Shown here one piece after another: positions 52,567 to 61,366 of a stretch of DNA of 64,000 nucleotides. Positions within the stretch are counted from its first letter, which is position 1, and each line of letters begins with the position of its first letter. Origin of the DNA: Bailinhaonella thermotolerans (GTDB lineage Bacteria > Actinomycetota > Actinomycetes > Streptosporangiales > Streptosporangiaceae). The notes under the pieces were generated by a model. It was not told the origin of the DNA. It saw only the letters and a list, made by a program, of their open reading frames with translations, and did not search any database. Both the position numbers and the translations under genes were made by a program. The DNA lies in NCBI RefSeq assembly GCF_003594875.1, contig NZ_QZEY01000010.1, positions 124,001-188,000 of the forward strand. The letters are read 5' to 3'.

Positions 52567-53802
52567 TCAGGCCTGGGTGTGAACTGCGTCGATCCCCCGA
52601 GTCCTGAGGTAGTGCGCGTCGCCCGCGCGGCCGGCGGCGACGATGGCGACGGGGCCGGCCTGGCGCAGCCGTACCCAGTCGGCGTGGAAGGCGCTGCCGG
52701 GCGCGACCTCGGCGCGGCGCTCCGGCTCCGCGCGCAGGTCCACCGGGCAGAGCAGGCCGGGCCGGGGCGCGGCGGCGGCGGGGTCCCCGGCCGTACGGCG
52801 GGCCTCCGCGGCGATCGCGGCCAGCTCCTTGGCGGCCGGCTTCGGGTCGTGCTCCACGGTGAACAGGCCCAGGTCGTACTCCCGCTCCGGATAGTCCAGG
52901 AGGGAACGGTCCAGGTCGTGGGAGCACCACCAGGTGACGCCCCACAGCGCCGGGTTCTCCAGGGCGCCGGTGAGCGTGCGGCGGACGAACTCGGCGGCGT
53001 CGGGCTCCGGCACGTCGGGGAGGGGGACCCCGATCTCCTGGAGCCAGACCGGCCGGGCGGGGTCGAGCGCGGTGGACGCCGCCAGCTCGACCAGGTAGTC
53101 CGCGTGGGTGACGGTGGCGGGGCCGAGCGGCCCGTCGATGGCCGAGACGCCGTTGAAGACCCAGGAGTGGACCGTGGTCAGGTCGCCCAGGTCCACGTTG
53201 TCGGCGGGGTGGAACGGGTGCTCGGGGCCGTACCACGTGGCGTCGTAGAGCGAGTGCAGGGCGAGCAGGCCGGGCGCGGCCCCGCGGACCACGTCGATCA
53301 GCTCGGCGGCCCAGCTCCGGGACGCCTCGGGCGTGGTCGGGTTCGACGGCCAGAGGTTGTTGACCTCGTTGCCGAGGGTGATGGCGAAGACGTTGTCGCG
53401 GGAGGCCACCGCGCGGGACAGCCGTTCGGCGTACGCCGCGATGCCGTCGCGCACGTCGCGGTCGGTGAACAGGCTGCGCTCGTGCCAGGTGAGCACCCAC
53501 GAGGGCAGGAAGTCGAAGCTGGACAGGTGCCCCTGGAGCAGGTCCACGCTGACGTCCAGGCCGAACTCGGCGGCCACGTCGATCAGCGTGAGCAGGTCCT
53601 CGACGCCGCGCTCGCGGATCAGCGCCCGGTTGGGCTGGATCCACGGCCAGACCGGGAACACGCGCACGTGGTCCAGGCCGATCCCGGCCAGGTCCTCGAA
53701 ATCGCGGCGCCAGACGTCGGGCGCGGGGTCCAGCCAACTGTGGAACCAGCCCGCCGAGGGCACGTAGTTGGCGCCGAAACGGATGGGGTGGGACTCGGGC
53801 AC
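52567..53802 (-). CDS. GH5-type glycoside hydrolase, probable core beta-mannosidase
   Basis: A (beta/alpha)8 retaining hydrolase of 411 residues without a signal peptide. The acid/base is Glu146 (TLGNEVNN) and the nucleophile Glu256 (PVWLQEIGVP); RVFPVWPWIQP and FHSWLDP are further active-site stretches. In bifidobacteria, GH5_18 enzymes split Man-beta-1,4-GlcNAc left after ENGase and alpha-mannosidase action. The gene context here is the same, so that activity is proposed; the subfamily is not proven. GTG start with GGAGG upstream. A LacI-type operator lies 37 bp before the start. Confidence 0.85.
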   Translation of the reverse strand: MPESHPIRFGANYVPSAGWFHSWLDPAPDVWRRDFEDLAGIGLDHVRVFPVWPWIQPNRALIRERGVEDLLTLIDVAAEFGLDVSVDLLQGHLSSFDFLPSWVLTWHERSLFTDRDVRDGIAAYAERLSRAVASRDNVFAITLGNEVNNLWPSNPTTPEASRSWAAELIDVVRGAAPGLLALHSLYDATWYGPEHPFHPADNVDLGDLTTVHSWVFNGVSAIDGPLGPATVTHADYLVELAASTALDPARPVWLQEIGVPLPDVPEPDAAEFVRRTLTGALENPALWGVTWWCSHDLDRSLLDYPEREYDLGLFTVEHDPKPAAKELAAIAAEARRTAGDPAAAAPRPGLLCPVDLRAEPERRAEVAPGSAFHADWVRLRQAGPVAIVAAGRAGDAHYLRTRGIDAVHTQA

Positions 53803-53838
53803 GCGTCCTCCGGGGGTCGTTCGATCTCCCGGCGGAGC

Positions 53839-53852
53839 CTAAACCGATTTAG
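53839..53852 (-). promoter_or_regulatory. LacI-type operator upstream of the GH5 gene
   Basis: CTAAACCGATTTAG, a 14-bp dyad centred on CG with one mismatched pair. It overlaps the stop codon of the lacI-type gene and precedes the GH5-GH85-GH38 operon. Confidence 0.75.
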
Positions 53853-54880
53853 TCGTCCTGCCAAGCCCCCGGCGCGGCCGTGCTCTCCCGCACCACCAGC
53901 CTCGGGGTGGCCGTCTTCACGTCCCTCCGCAGCCCCGGCTCGTCGATGACCTGCAACATCACCTCCGCGAGCTGCCGGCCGAAGGCGAAGGTGTCGCGGG
54001 ACAGCGCGGTGATGGACGGGTGCGCGATGCGGGTCAGCACGGAGTCGTCGAAGGCCACGATGGACACCTCGTCCGGCACCCGCACGCCCATCTCGCCCGC
54101 CACGCCCAGCCCGGCCAGCGCCATCACGTCGCTGTCGTAGACGATCGCGGTGGGCCGGCGCGGGCGCGACAGCAGCGTCCTGGTCGCCGCCGCGCCCTCG
54201 GCGTCGCTGAAGTCCGTGGGCACGGACACCGCGTCCACCAGCTCCAGGCGGCGGGCCGAGTCGCGCAGCGCGCGGATCCTGCGCTGGGTGTGGCGGAACG
54301 CCGGCAGGCCCGCGACGTGCGCGATCCTGCGGTGGCCGAGCGCGGCCAGGTACTCCAGCACCGACAGCATGGCCTCGCGGTCGTCCGCCCACACGCTCGA
54401 CAGGCTCCCGTGCCTGCCGGGCCCGCCCAGGACCACGGCCGGGGCGCCCAGCTCCTCCAGCACCTCGATCCGCGGATCCCGCACCTTGAGGTCCACCATG
54501 ACGAACCCGTCCACCCGGTGGGCCGACGCCCACTCCCGGTAGACCTCCATCTCCGCCTCGGCGTCCTCGACGATCAGCAGGTGCAGCGCCACCGACCGCG
54601 CGGACAGTCCCGCCTGGAGACCTGACAACAATTGGGCGAAGAACGGCTCCACGCCGAGCGTGCTCGCGGGGCGCGCGATCACCAGTCCCACCGCCTCCGC
54701 GCGGGCGCCCCCGAGGGCCCGCGCGGCGCTGTGCGGGCGCCAGTTCATCTCCTTCGCGACCTGCAGGATCCTGGCCCGCGTGGCCTCGCCGACACCCGGC
54801 CGGCCGTTGAGCGCGAAGGACACCGCGCCCTTGGACACCCCAACCCGCTCGGCGATGTCGGCGATCGTAGGTCGGCGCAT
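53849..54880 (-). CDS. LacI-family repressor of the glycan locus
   Basis: The 343-residue repressor has the N-terminal HTH TIADIAERVGVSKGAVSFALNGRPGV and hinge helix SAARALGG (about residue 52), then a periplasmic-binding-protein-like sensor ending in VPDEVSIVAFDDSVLTRIAHP and a TPRLVVRESTA tail. GAAGGAG lies 6 bases before the ATG. It stands between the importer operon and the hydrolase operon, with matching 14-bp operators on both sides and a third before the second GH38. The inducer is probably a mannose-containing oligosaccharide. Confidence 0.92.
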   Translation of the reverse strand: MRRPTIADIAERVGVSKGAVSFALNGRPGVGEATRARILQVAKEMNWRPHSAARALGGARAEAVGLVIARPASTLGVEPFFAQLLSGLQAGLSARSVALHLLIVEDAEAEMEVYREWASAHRVDGFVMVDLKVRDPRIEVLEELGAPAVVLGGPGRHGSLSSVWADDREAMLSVLEYLAALGHRRIAHVAGLPAFRHTQRRIRALRDSARRLELVDAVSVPTDFSDAEGAAATRTLLSRPRRPTAIVYDSDVMALAGLGVAGEMGVRVPDEVSIVAFDDSVLTRIAHPSITALSRDTFAFGRQLAEVMLQVIDEPGLRRDVKTATPRLVVRESTAAPGAWQDD

Positions 54881-54909
54881 GCGGCTCCTTCACGGGTTCG
54901 TCTCATCTA

Positions 54910-54960
54910 TTGACACGCGAGTCTACCGGGGTGAATAGTCCCGCAACTAGAACGCTTTAG
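54910..54960 (+). promoter_or_regulatory. promoter and LacI-type operator of the importer operon
   Basis: TTGACA (54910-54915), a 17-bp gap, then GAATAG (54933-54938), predicts a start near 54945. The dyad CTAGAACGCTTTAG (54947-54960) lies immediately downstream, where a bound repressor would block transcription. Confidence 0.78.
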
Positions 54961-54977
54961 TACCCAAGGAGAGCGCC

Positions 54978-56258
54978 ATGCGAAGGTACTGGACGGGACT
55001 GGCGGTGGCGGCCGTCATGGTCGTCTCCGGCTGTGGGCTCGGCGGGGCCGACCCGCAGGGCGGCGCCGCGCCGACCGCGGCGGCCACCGGCGAGGTGAAG
55101 GGCAAGGTCAGCCTCCAGACGTGGGCCCTGAAGCCCAAGTTCACGACGTACATGGAAAGCGTGATCGCCGCTTTCGAGAAGAAGTACCCCGGCACCAAGG
55201 TCGAGTGGATCGACCAGCCGCCGGACGGGTACTCCGAGAAGGTCCTCAACCAGGCGGCCTCCGGCACGCTGCCGGACGTGGCCAACCTGCCCCCGGACTT
55301 CGCGCGCCCCCTCGTCAAGCAGGACATGCTGCTCGACGTCGCCCAGGTGGACCAGAAGCTGGCCGACGACTACGTCGCGGGCGCGCTGGACGCCTACAAG
55401 TTCCGCGGCTTCCAGGGCACGTACGGCTACCCGTGGTACCTCAACACGGACGTCAACTACTGGAACGCCGAGCTGATGAAGAAGAACGGGCTGGACCCGG
55501 CCAAGCCGCCGACGACGTTCGACGAGCTGGTCGCGCAGGCCCGGATCTACAAGGAGAAGTCCGGCGGCAAGTCCTACCTGATGAGCCGCCGCCCCGAACT
55601 GGGCGACCTGTTCCAGGCGGGCGTGAAGATCCTCTCCGACGACGGCAAGCAGTTCGTCTTCAACACCCCCGAGGCCGTGGCCGTGGTGGACAAGTACCGC
55701 GCCGCGTTCAAGGAGGGCCTGCTGCCGCGCGACGTCCTCACCGACACCTACGCCGGCAACACCAAGCTCTTCAACGAGGGCACGGTCGCCTGGACCACCG
55801 CGGGCGCCAATTACGTCATCGACCTGAAGACGAACAACCCCTCGCTGGTGCCGAAGACGGTGCCCTCCGCCGCGATGGGCGTCCCGCCGCTGTACGTCCA
55901 GGGCCTGTCGATCTCCAAGAAGAGCAAGAACCCGGCCGCGGCGGTCGCGCTGGCCCGCTGGGTGACGAGCGCGGAGAACCAGGCCAAGTTCGCGCACGAG
56001 GTGAGCGTCTTCCCGAGCACCAAGGCCTCGGCGAACGACCCGTTCTTCACCAAGAGCGACGGCACCAACGGCGGCGACGCCAAGGTCATCGCCTTCAACT
56101 CGCTGGCCAAGGCCCAGGTGCACCAGCCCTTCGAGGTGACCGAGGCCATGAGCAAGTTCATCCGCCAGCAGATCGCCGCCGCGCTCAACGGGGAGATCTC
56201 CTCCAAGGAGGCGCTGGACAAGGCGGTCGCCAAGTGCAACGAGCTGCTCAACCAGTGA
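54978..56258 (+). CDS. ABC-importer sugar-binding lipoprotein
   Basis: Extracytoplasmic solute-binding protein of family 1 (MalE-like), 426 residues. The lipobox VVSGC places the lipidated Cys at residue 19. The mature part has the type-1 sugar-binding layout: KVSLQTWALKPKFTTYMESVIAAFEKKYPG, then LPDVANLPPDF, YGYPWYLNTDVNYWNAELMKKNG and a C-terminal helical lobe. It likely binds free N-glycan oligosaccharides released by the GH85. AAGGAGA is 6 bases before the ATG. First gene of an importer operon. Confidence 0.92.
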   Translation: MRRYWTGLAVAAVMVVSGCGLGGADPQGGAAPTAAATGEVKGKVSLQTWALKPKFTTYMESVIAAFEKKYPGTKVEWIDQPPDGYSEKVLNQAASGTLPDVANLPPDFARPLVKQDMLLDVAQVDQKLADDYVAGALDAYKFRGFQGTYGYPWYLNTDVNYWNAELMKKNGLDPAKPPTTFDELVAQARIYKEKSGGKSYLMSRRPELGDLFQAGVKILSDDGKQFVFNTPEAVAVVDKYRAAFKEGLLPRDVLTDTYAGNTKLFNEGTVAWTTAGANYVIDLKTNNPSLVPKTVPSAAMGVPPLYVQGLSISKKSKNPAAAVALARWVTSAENQAKFAHEVSVFPSTKASANDPFFTKSDGTNGGDAKVIAFNSLAKAQVHQPFEVTEAMSKFIRQQIAAALNGEISSKEALDKAVAKCNELLNQ

Positions 56259-57154
56259 CCGTCCCCGTTCTTCCCGCGCAGGGCGCCCTCCGCCGCCGGC
56301 TCACCCCCTGGCTGCTGGTGGCGCCCGCCGCGCTGTGGCTGCTGGTGTTCAACGTGTGGCCCTCGCTCAACACGCTGGTCCTGGCGTTCACGAACGCCAA
56401 GCCGCTCAGCGGGGGCCACTTCACGGGGCTGGCCAACTTCGAGCGCATGCTCGACGACTCCCAGCTCGTGGACGCGCTGCTGAACAGCATCGTGTTCATG
56501 CTCGTCTGCCTGCCGGTGCTGGTCCTGCTGCCGCTGCTGCTGGCCGTCCTGGTGGAGAAGAAGATCCCGGGCATCACGTTCTTCCGCACGGCCTTCTACA
56601 CGCCGGTCGTCGCCTCGGCCGTGGTGGTCGCGCTGATCTGGAGCTGGCTGCTGAGCGACCGGGGGCTGATCAACGGGCTCGCGCAGGCGCTGGGGGTGCT
56701 TCAGGGGCCGCTCCCGTTCCTGACCGACCGCTGGCTGCTGGTGTTCAGCGCGATCACGCTCACGGTCTGGAAGGGCCTGGGCTACTACATGATCATCTAC
56801 CTGTCGGCGCTCGGGAACGTACGGCGTGAGCTGCACGAGGCCGCCGCCGTGGACGGCGCGGGACCGGTGCGCCGGTTCTGGAGCGTGACCGTGCCCGGGG
56901 TCCGCAACACGATGCTGCTGATCTCGGTGCTGGTCTCGGTGTCGGCGCTGCGCGTGTTCTCCGAGCTGTACGTGCTGTCCAACGGCACGGGCGGCCCCGG
57001 CGGGCGCGCGATGTCGCTGGTCATGCTGATCCAGCTCTACAGCCGCGGCTTCTACGGGCACTTCGGGTACGCCTCGGCGCTGAGCCTCCTGCTCTTCGTC
57101 ATCACGATCGGCCCGATGCTCCTGCTCGCGCGGCTCAACAGGAAGGCGTCGTGA
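56255..57154 (+). CDS. ABC sugar-importer permease (MalF-like)
   Basis: Inner-membrane permease of 299 residues with six helices and the EAA-type loop LHEAAAVDGAGPVRRFWSVTVPGVRNT (two parts) that contacts the ATPase. The GTG overlaps the binding-protein stop as GTGA. It pairs with the next permease. No ATPase gene follows, so it probably uses a shared MsiK-type ATPase encoded elsewhere. Confidence 0.92.
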   Translation: MTVPVLPAQGALRRRLTPWLLVAPAALWLLVFNVWPSLNTLVLAFTNAKPLSGGHFTGLANFERMLDDSQLVDALLNSIVFMLVCLPVLVLLPLLLAVLVEKKIPGITFFRTAFYTPVVASAVVVALIWSWLLSDRGLINGLAQALGVLQGPLPFLTDRWLLVFSAITLTVWKGLGYYMIIYLSALGNVRRELHEAAAVDGAGPVRRFWSVTVPGVRNTMLLISVLVSVSALRVFSELYVLSNGTGGPGGRAMSLVMLIQLYSRGFYGHFGYASALSLLLFVITIGPMLLLARLNRKAS

Positions 57155-57155
57155 A

Positions 57156-58115
57156 ATGTCGGACATGACGGTGCAGGCCGGGGCCGGGCGCGACGCCGTA
57201 CCGGCTCCTGACCCGTCTCCCCGCGACGATCGCGTACGGCGGGGCGCCCGCCGCGGCGAGAGCGCCCGGCGGGGGCGCGGCGGCTTCGGCGCGCCCGGGC
57301 CGGGCGAGCTGGTGCTGCGGTACGCGCTGCTGCTGGTCGTGCTCGCGATCACGGTCCTGCCGTTCCTGTGGCAGTTGTCCACCTCGCTCAAGGGGCCGAT
57401 GGAGGACGTCTTCTCGCGGACGCCGAGCTTCGTCCCCTCGCAGCCGACGCTGGACAACTACGCCAAGGTCGCGGAGACCATCCCCGTCTGGACGTACGCG
57501 CTGAACTCGCTCTTCGTGGCGGTGATCGTGGTCGGCGGCAACGCGATCGGGGCGACGCTGGCCGGGTTCGCGCTGGCCCGGCTGGAGTTCCGGGGCGCGA
57601 AGCTGCTGCTGGTGCTGTTCCTGTCCACGCTGGTGCTGCCCGGCGAAGTGACGATCATCTCCCAGTTCCTCACGATCCGGAGCATGGGCCTGGCGGACAC
57701 GCTGGTGGGCGTCGCGCTGCCGGGCGCGATCGGGATGCTCAACGTGCTGCTCATGCGGACGGCGTTCCAGGCCATCCCCAAGGAGATGGACGAGGCCGCG
57801 GTGATCGACGGGGCCACGCCCTGGCAGCGGCTGATCCACATCGGGCTGCCGAACGTGCGGGGCATGCTCAGCGTCATCACGATCTTCGCGTTCATCGCCG
57901 CCTGGGACGACTTCCTGTGGCCGCTGATCGTGCTCAACGACCCGTCCAAGTTCACGCTCACCGTGGGCCTGCAGTACCTCAACGGCACGTTCACGGCCAA
58001 CCCCCGGCTCATCGCGGCCGGGACCATGATCTCCTTCCTCCCGATCGTGATCCTCTTCGCCTCGCTCCAGCGGTACTTCTTCCGGGGCGTGGAAGAGGGC
58101 GCGATCAAGGGCTGA
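57156..58115 (+). CDS. ABC sugar-importer permease (MalG-like)
   Basis: Second permease, 319 residues, with an Arg-rich cytoplasmic tail of about 50 residues before the first of six helices. The EAA loop MDEAAVIDGATPWQRLIHIGLPNVRGM is clear. It starts one base after the previous stop; a second ATG three codons on is an alternative. It likely forms a heterodimer with the preceding permease. Confidence 0.92.
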   Translation: MSDMTVQAGAGRDAVPAPDPSPRDDRVRRGARRGESARRGRGGFGAPGPGELVLRYALLLVVLAITVLPFLWQLSTSLKGPMEDVFSRTPSFVPSQPTLDNYAKVAETIPVWTYALNSLFVAVIVVGGNAIGATLAGFALARLEFRGAKLLLVLFLSTLVLPGEVTIISQFLTIRSMGLADTLVGVALPGAIGMLNVLLMRTAFQAIPKEMDEAAVIDGATPWQRLIHIGLPNVRGMLSVITIFAFIAAWDDFLWPLIVLNDPSKFTLTVGLQYLNGTFTANPRLIAAGTMISFLPIVILFASLQRYFFRGVEEGAIKG

Positions 58116-58154
58116 CGCCGTACCGCCCGCGCGGGCCGTAGCGTCGAAACAGCA

Positions 58155-58168
58155 GAAAACCGCTTTTC
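58155..58168 (+). promoter_or_regulatory. LacI-type operator upstream of the second GH38 gene
   Basis: GAAAACCGCTTTTC, a 14-bp dyad centred on CG with one mismatched pair, in the 73-bp spacer between the permease and GH38 genes. It resembles the other two dyads of the locus and suggests a separate promoter here. Confidence 0.6.
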
Positions 58169-58188
58169 CCCGACAGGAGCCTCTCCCC

Positions 58189-61100
58189 ATGCATGACGAC
58201 CGCGAGCTGATCGAAGCCCGTCTCAAGCGCGTCCTCGACGAGCGGATCCGCCCCGCGGTGTACCCCGCGTCCGTGCCGCTCGACGTGAAGGTCTGGCACG
58301 CCCCGGGCGAGCCGGTCCCGGTGGCCGAGGGCCTCGCGGCCGTGCCCGAGCCGATCAGGCCGGGCGACATGTGGGGCGCGCCCTGGGGGACGAGCTGGTT
58401 CACGGTCACCGGCACGGTGCCGGCGGAGTGGGCGGGCTCGACCGTGGAGGCCATCCTCGACCTGGGGTTCGACGAGAACATGCCGGGCTTCCAGTGCGAG
58501 GGCCTGGTCTACCGGCCCGACGGCACCCCGGTGAAGGGCCTCAACCCGCGCAACCAGTGGGTCCGGATCGGCGCCCCCGTGCGCGGCGGCGAGGAGGTGC
58601 GGCTGCACGTCGAGGCCGCGTCCAACCCGGTGATCCTCGACTACCACCCCTTCCTGCCGACCAAGCTGGGGGACAAGGAGACGGCCGGCGACCGGCCGCA
58701 GTACCGGCTGGAGCGCATGGACCTGGCGGTCTTCGACGAGACCGTGTGGCAGCTCGTCATCGACCTGGAGGTCGTCGGCGAGCTCATGGCCGAGCTGCCC
58801 GCCGACGGCGCGCGCCGCCACGAGCTGCTGCGCGCGGTGGAGCGGGCCCTCGACGCGATCGACCTGCAGGACGTGAACGGCACCGCCGAGGCCGCCCGCG
58901 CCGCGCTGGCCCCGGCGCTGGCCGTGCCCGCCGCGCCGTCGGCGCACCGGATCAGCGCGGTCGGGCACGCGCACATCGACTCGGCCTGGCTGTGGCCGCT
59001 GCGCGAGACCGTGCGCAAGGTCGCCAGGACCACCTCGAACATGACGGCGCTGCTGGAGGACGAGCCGGAGTTCGTCTTCGCGATGTCGCAGGCGCAGCAG
59101 TGGGCCTGGATCAAGGAGCACCGGCCCGAGGTGTGGGCGAAGGTGGTCAAGGCCGTGGCCGAGGGGCGGTTCGTCCCGGCGGGCGGCATGTGGGTGGAGT
59201 CGGACACGAACATGCCCGGCTCGGAGGCCATGGCCCGCCAGTTCGTGCACGGCAAGCGGTTCTTCCTCGACGAGTTCGGGATCGAGAACGACGAGGCGTG
59301 GCTGCCGGACACCTTCGGCTTCGCCGCCGGGCTGCCGCAGATCATCAAGGCCGCGGGCTCGAAGCGGCTGCTGACGCAGAAGATCTCCTGGAGCCAGGTC
59401 AACAAGTTCCCGCACCACACGTTCCTGTGGGAGGGCATCGACGGCACGCGGATCTTCACCCACTTCCCGCCCGTGGACACCTACAACTGCTCGATGAAGG
59501 GCGGCGAGCTGGCGCACGCGGCGCGCAACTTCAAGGACAAGGGCGTCGCGCGGCACTCCCTGGCCCCGACCGGCTGGGGCGACGGGGGCGGCGGCACCAC
59601 CCGCGAGATGATCGCCAAGGCGGCCCGGGTCAAGGACCTGGAGGGCTCGCCGACCGTCGTGTGGGAGACGCCCGCGCGGTTCTTCGCCAAGGCCGAGGCG
59701 GAGTACCCGGACCCGCCGGTCTGGGTGGGCGAGCTGTACCTGGAGCTGCACCGCGCCACGCTGACCAGCCAGGCCAAGACCAAGCAGGGGAACCGCCGCA
59801 GCGAGTCGCTGCTGCGCGAGGCCGAGCTGTGGGCGGCCACGGCGGCCGTGCGGGCCGGGTTCGACTACCCGCACGACAGGCTCGACCGGATCTGGAAGAC
59901 GGTGCTGCTGCACCAGTTCCACGACATCCTGCCGGGCTCGTCGATCGCGTGGGTGCACCGCGAGGCCGAGAAGACCTACGCGGCCGTCGCCGCCGAGCTG
60001 ACCGAGATCATCGACGCCGCGCAGCGCGCCCTGGCCGGGGACGGCCCGCACGAGCTGGTCTTCAACGCCGCGCCCCACTCCCGCAACGGCGTCCCGGCCC
60101 TCGGGGCGGCCGTCGTCCAGGCCCCCGCCCTCGCCGCCCGGCTCCGCACGCGCGGCGAGGGCGGGTACGTCCTGGAGGACGACCTGCTCCGCGTGGAGGT
60201 CGACGGGCGCGGCCTGGTGGTCTCGGCGTACGACCTGCGCGCCGGCCGGGAGACCGTCGCGCCGGGGCAGGCGGCGAACCTGCTCCAGATCCACCCGGAC
60301 TTCCCGAACATGTGGGACGCCTGGGACGTGGACAAGTTCTACCGGAACACGGTCACCGACCTGGTGGACGCCGACGAGGTCGTCCCGGGCGAGGAGCCGG
60401 GCACGGTCCGGGTCACGCGCTCGTTCGGGCGGTCCCGGGTGACACAGACCCTCTCCGTCGAGGCGGGGCGGCTGGAGATCCGCACCGAGGTGGACTGGCA
60501 CGAGACCGAGAAGTTCCTCAAGCTGGCGTTCCCGCTGGACGTGCACGCCGACCGGTACGCCTCCGAGAGCCAGTACGGCCACGCCTTCCGCGCCACCCAC
60601 ACGAACACGAGCTGGGAGGCCGCCAAGTTCGAGGCGTGCAACCACAAGTTCGTGCACTTCGAGGAGCCGGGCTGGGGCGTCGCCCTGGTCACCGACTCCA
60701 CCTACGGCCACGACGTGACGCGCGACGTCCGCGAGTCCGACTCCGGCACGACCACCACGCTGCGGGTCTCGCTGCTGCGCGCGCCGCGCTTCCCCGACCC
60801 CGAGACCGACCAGGGCGCGCACCGCTTCCGCCACGCGCTGGTCCCGGGCGCGGGGATCGGCGACGCCGTCCGCGAGGGCTGGTTCGTCAACCTGCCCGAG
60901 CGCCGCGTCACGGGCGCGTCCGAGGTGGCCCCGCTGGTCACGGTGGACGACGACGCGGTCGTGGTCACCGCCGTGAAGCTGGCCGACGACGGCAGCGGCG
61001 ACGTGGTGGTCCGCTTCCACGAGTCCCGGGGCGGCCGCGCCCGGGCCCGGATCACGCCCGGCTTCACCGCCACCGGCGTCACGGCGACCGACCTCCTGGA

Positions 61101-61197
61101 GCGGCCGCTCGCGGACTCCGCCGCCGTTCTCGACGACGGCGCCGTGCCGGTCTCGCTGCGCCCGTTCGAGCTGGTCACCCTGCGTTTCACCCGCTGA
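58189..61197 (+). CDS. GH38 alpha-mannosidase, MAN2C1-like form
   Basis: Cytoplasmic retaining alpha-mannosidase of 1002 residues without a signal peptide. After an N-terminal beta domain (about 55-160), the catalytic barrel has zinc ligands in VGHAHIDSAWLWP (His262, Asp264) and the nucleophile Asp374 in WLPDTFGF. KISWSQVNKFPHHTFLWEGIDG is typical of the cytosolic MAN2C1/fungal AMS1 branch. It complements the large GH38 of the other arm, perhaps with different linkage preference. It closes the importer transcription unit. Confidence 0.94.
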   Translation: MHDDRELIEARLKRVLDERIRPAVYPASVPLDVKVWHAPGEPVPVAEGLAAVPEPIRPGDMWGAPWGTSWFTVTGTVPAEWAGSTVEAILDLGFDENMPGFQCEGLVYRPDGTPVKGLNPRNQWVRIGAPVRGGEEVRLHVEAASNPVILDYHPFLPTKLGDKETAGDRPQYRLERMDLAVFDETVWQLVIDLEVVGELMAELPADGARRHELLRAVERALDAIDLQDVNGTAEAARAALAPALAVPAAPSAHRISAVGHAHIDSAWLWPLRETVRKVARTTSNMTALLEDEPEFVFAMSQAQQWAWIKEHRPEVWAKVVKAVAEGRFVPAGGMWVESDTNMPGSEAMARQFVHGKRFFLDEFGIENDEAWLPDTFGFAAGLPQIIKAAGSKRLLTQKISWSQVNKFPHHTFLWEGIDGTRIFTHFPPVDTYNCSMKGGELAHAARNFKDKGVARHSLAPTGWGDGGGGTTREMIAKAARVKDLEGSPTVVWETPARFFAKAEAEYPDPPVWVGELYLELHRATLTSQAKTKQGNRRSESLLREAELWAATAAVRAGFDYPHDRLDRIWKTVLLHQFHDILPGSSIAWVHREAEKTYAAVAAELTEIIDAAQRALAGDGPHELVFNAAPHSRNGVPALGAAVVQAPALAARLRTRGEGGYVLEDDLLRVEVDGRGLVVSAYDLRAGRETVAPGQAANLLQIHPDFPNMWDAWDVDKFYRNTVTDLVDADEVVPGEEPGTVRVTRSFGRSRVTQTLSVEAGRLEIRTEVDWHETEKFLKLAFPLDVHADRYASESQYGHAFRATHTNTSWEAAKFEACNHKFVHFEEPGWGVALVTDSTYGHDVTRDVRESDSGTTTTLRVSLLRAPRFPDPETDQGAHRFRHALVPGAGIGDAVREGWFVNLPERRVTGASEVAPLVTVDDDAVVVTAVKLADDGSGDVVVRFHESRGGRARARITPGFTATGVTATDLLERPLADSAAVLDDGAVPVSLRPFELVTLRFTR

Positions 61198-61205
61198 CCC
61201 GGCAT

Positions 61206-61247
61206 CCGCCGTACGGCCCCGCCGGGGTCGCCCCGGCCGTACGGCGG
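61206..61247 (+). terminator. hairpin after the second GH38 gene
   Basis: A 13-bp perfect stem, CCGCCGTACGGCC with GGCCGTACGGCGG (61206-61218, 61235-61247), and a 16-base loop, 9 bp past the stop. Both arms contain CCGTACGG. Confidence 0.7.
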
Positions 61248-61354
61248 CACGCGGCCGTCGCTCAGGCCGTACGGCGGGACGCGGCCGTCGCTCAGGCCGT
61301 ACGGCGGGGCGGGGCCGTCGCTCAGGCCGTACGGCGGGGCAGGGGCGGTCGGGG
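61235..61354. repeat. 30-bp tandem repeats containing CCGTACGG
   Basis: Units beginning GGCCGTACGGCGG start at 61235, 61265, 61295 and 61325, an exact 30-bp period with few differences; the fourth is partial. They lie between the GH38 terminator and the convergent flavoprotein gene. Confidence 0.85.
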
Positions 61355-61366
61355 CGAGGCCGGGCG

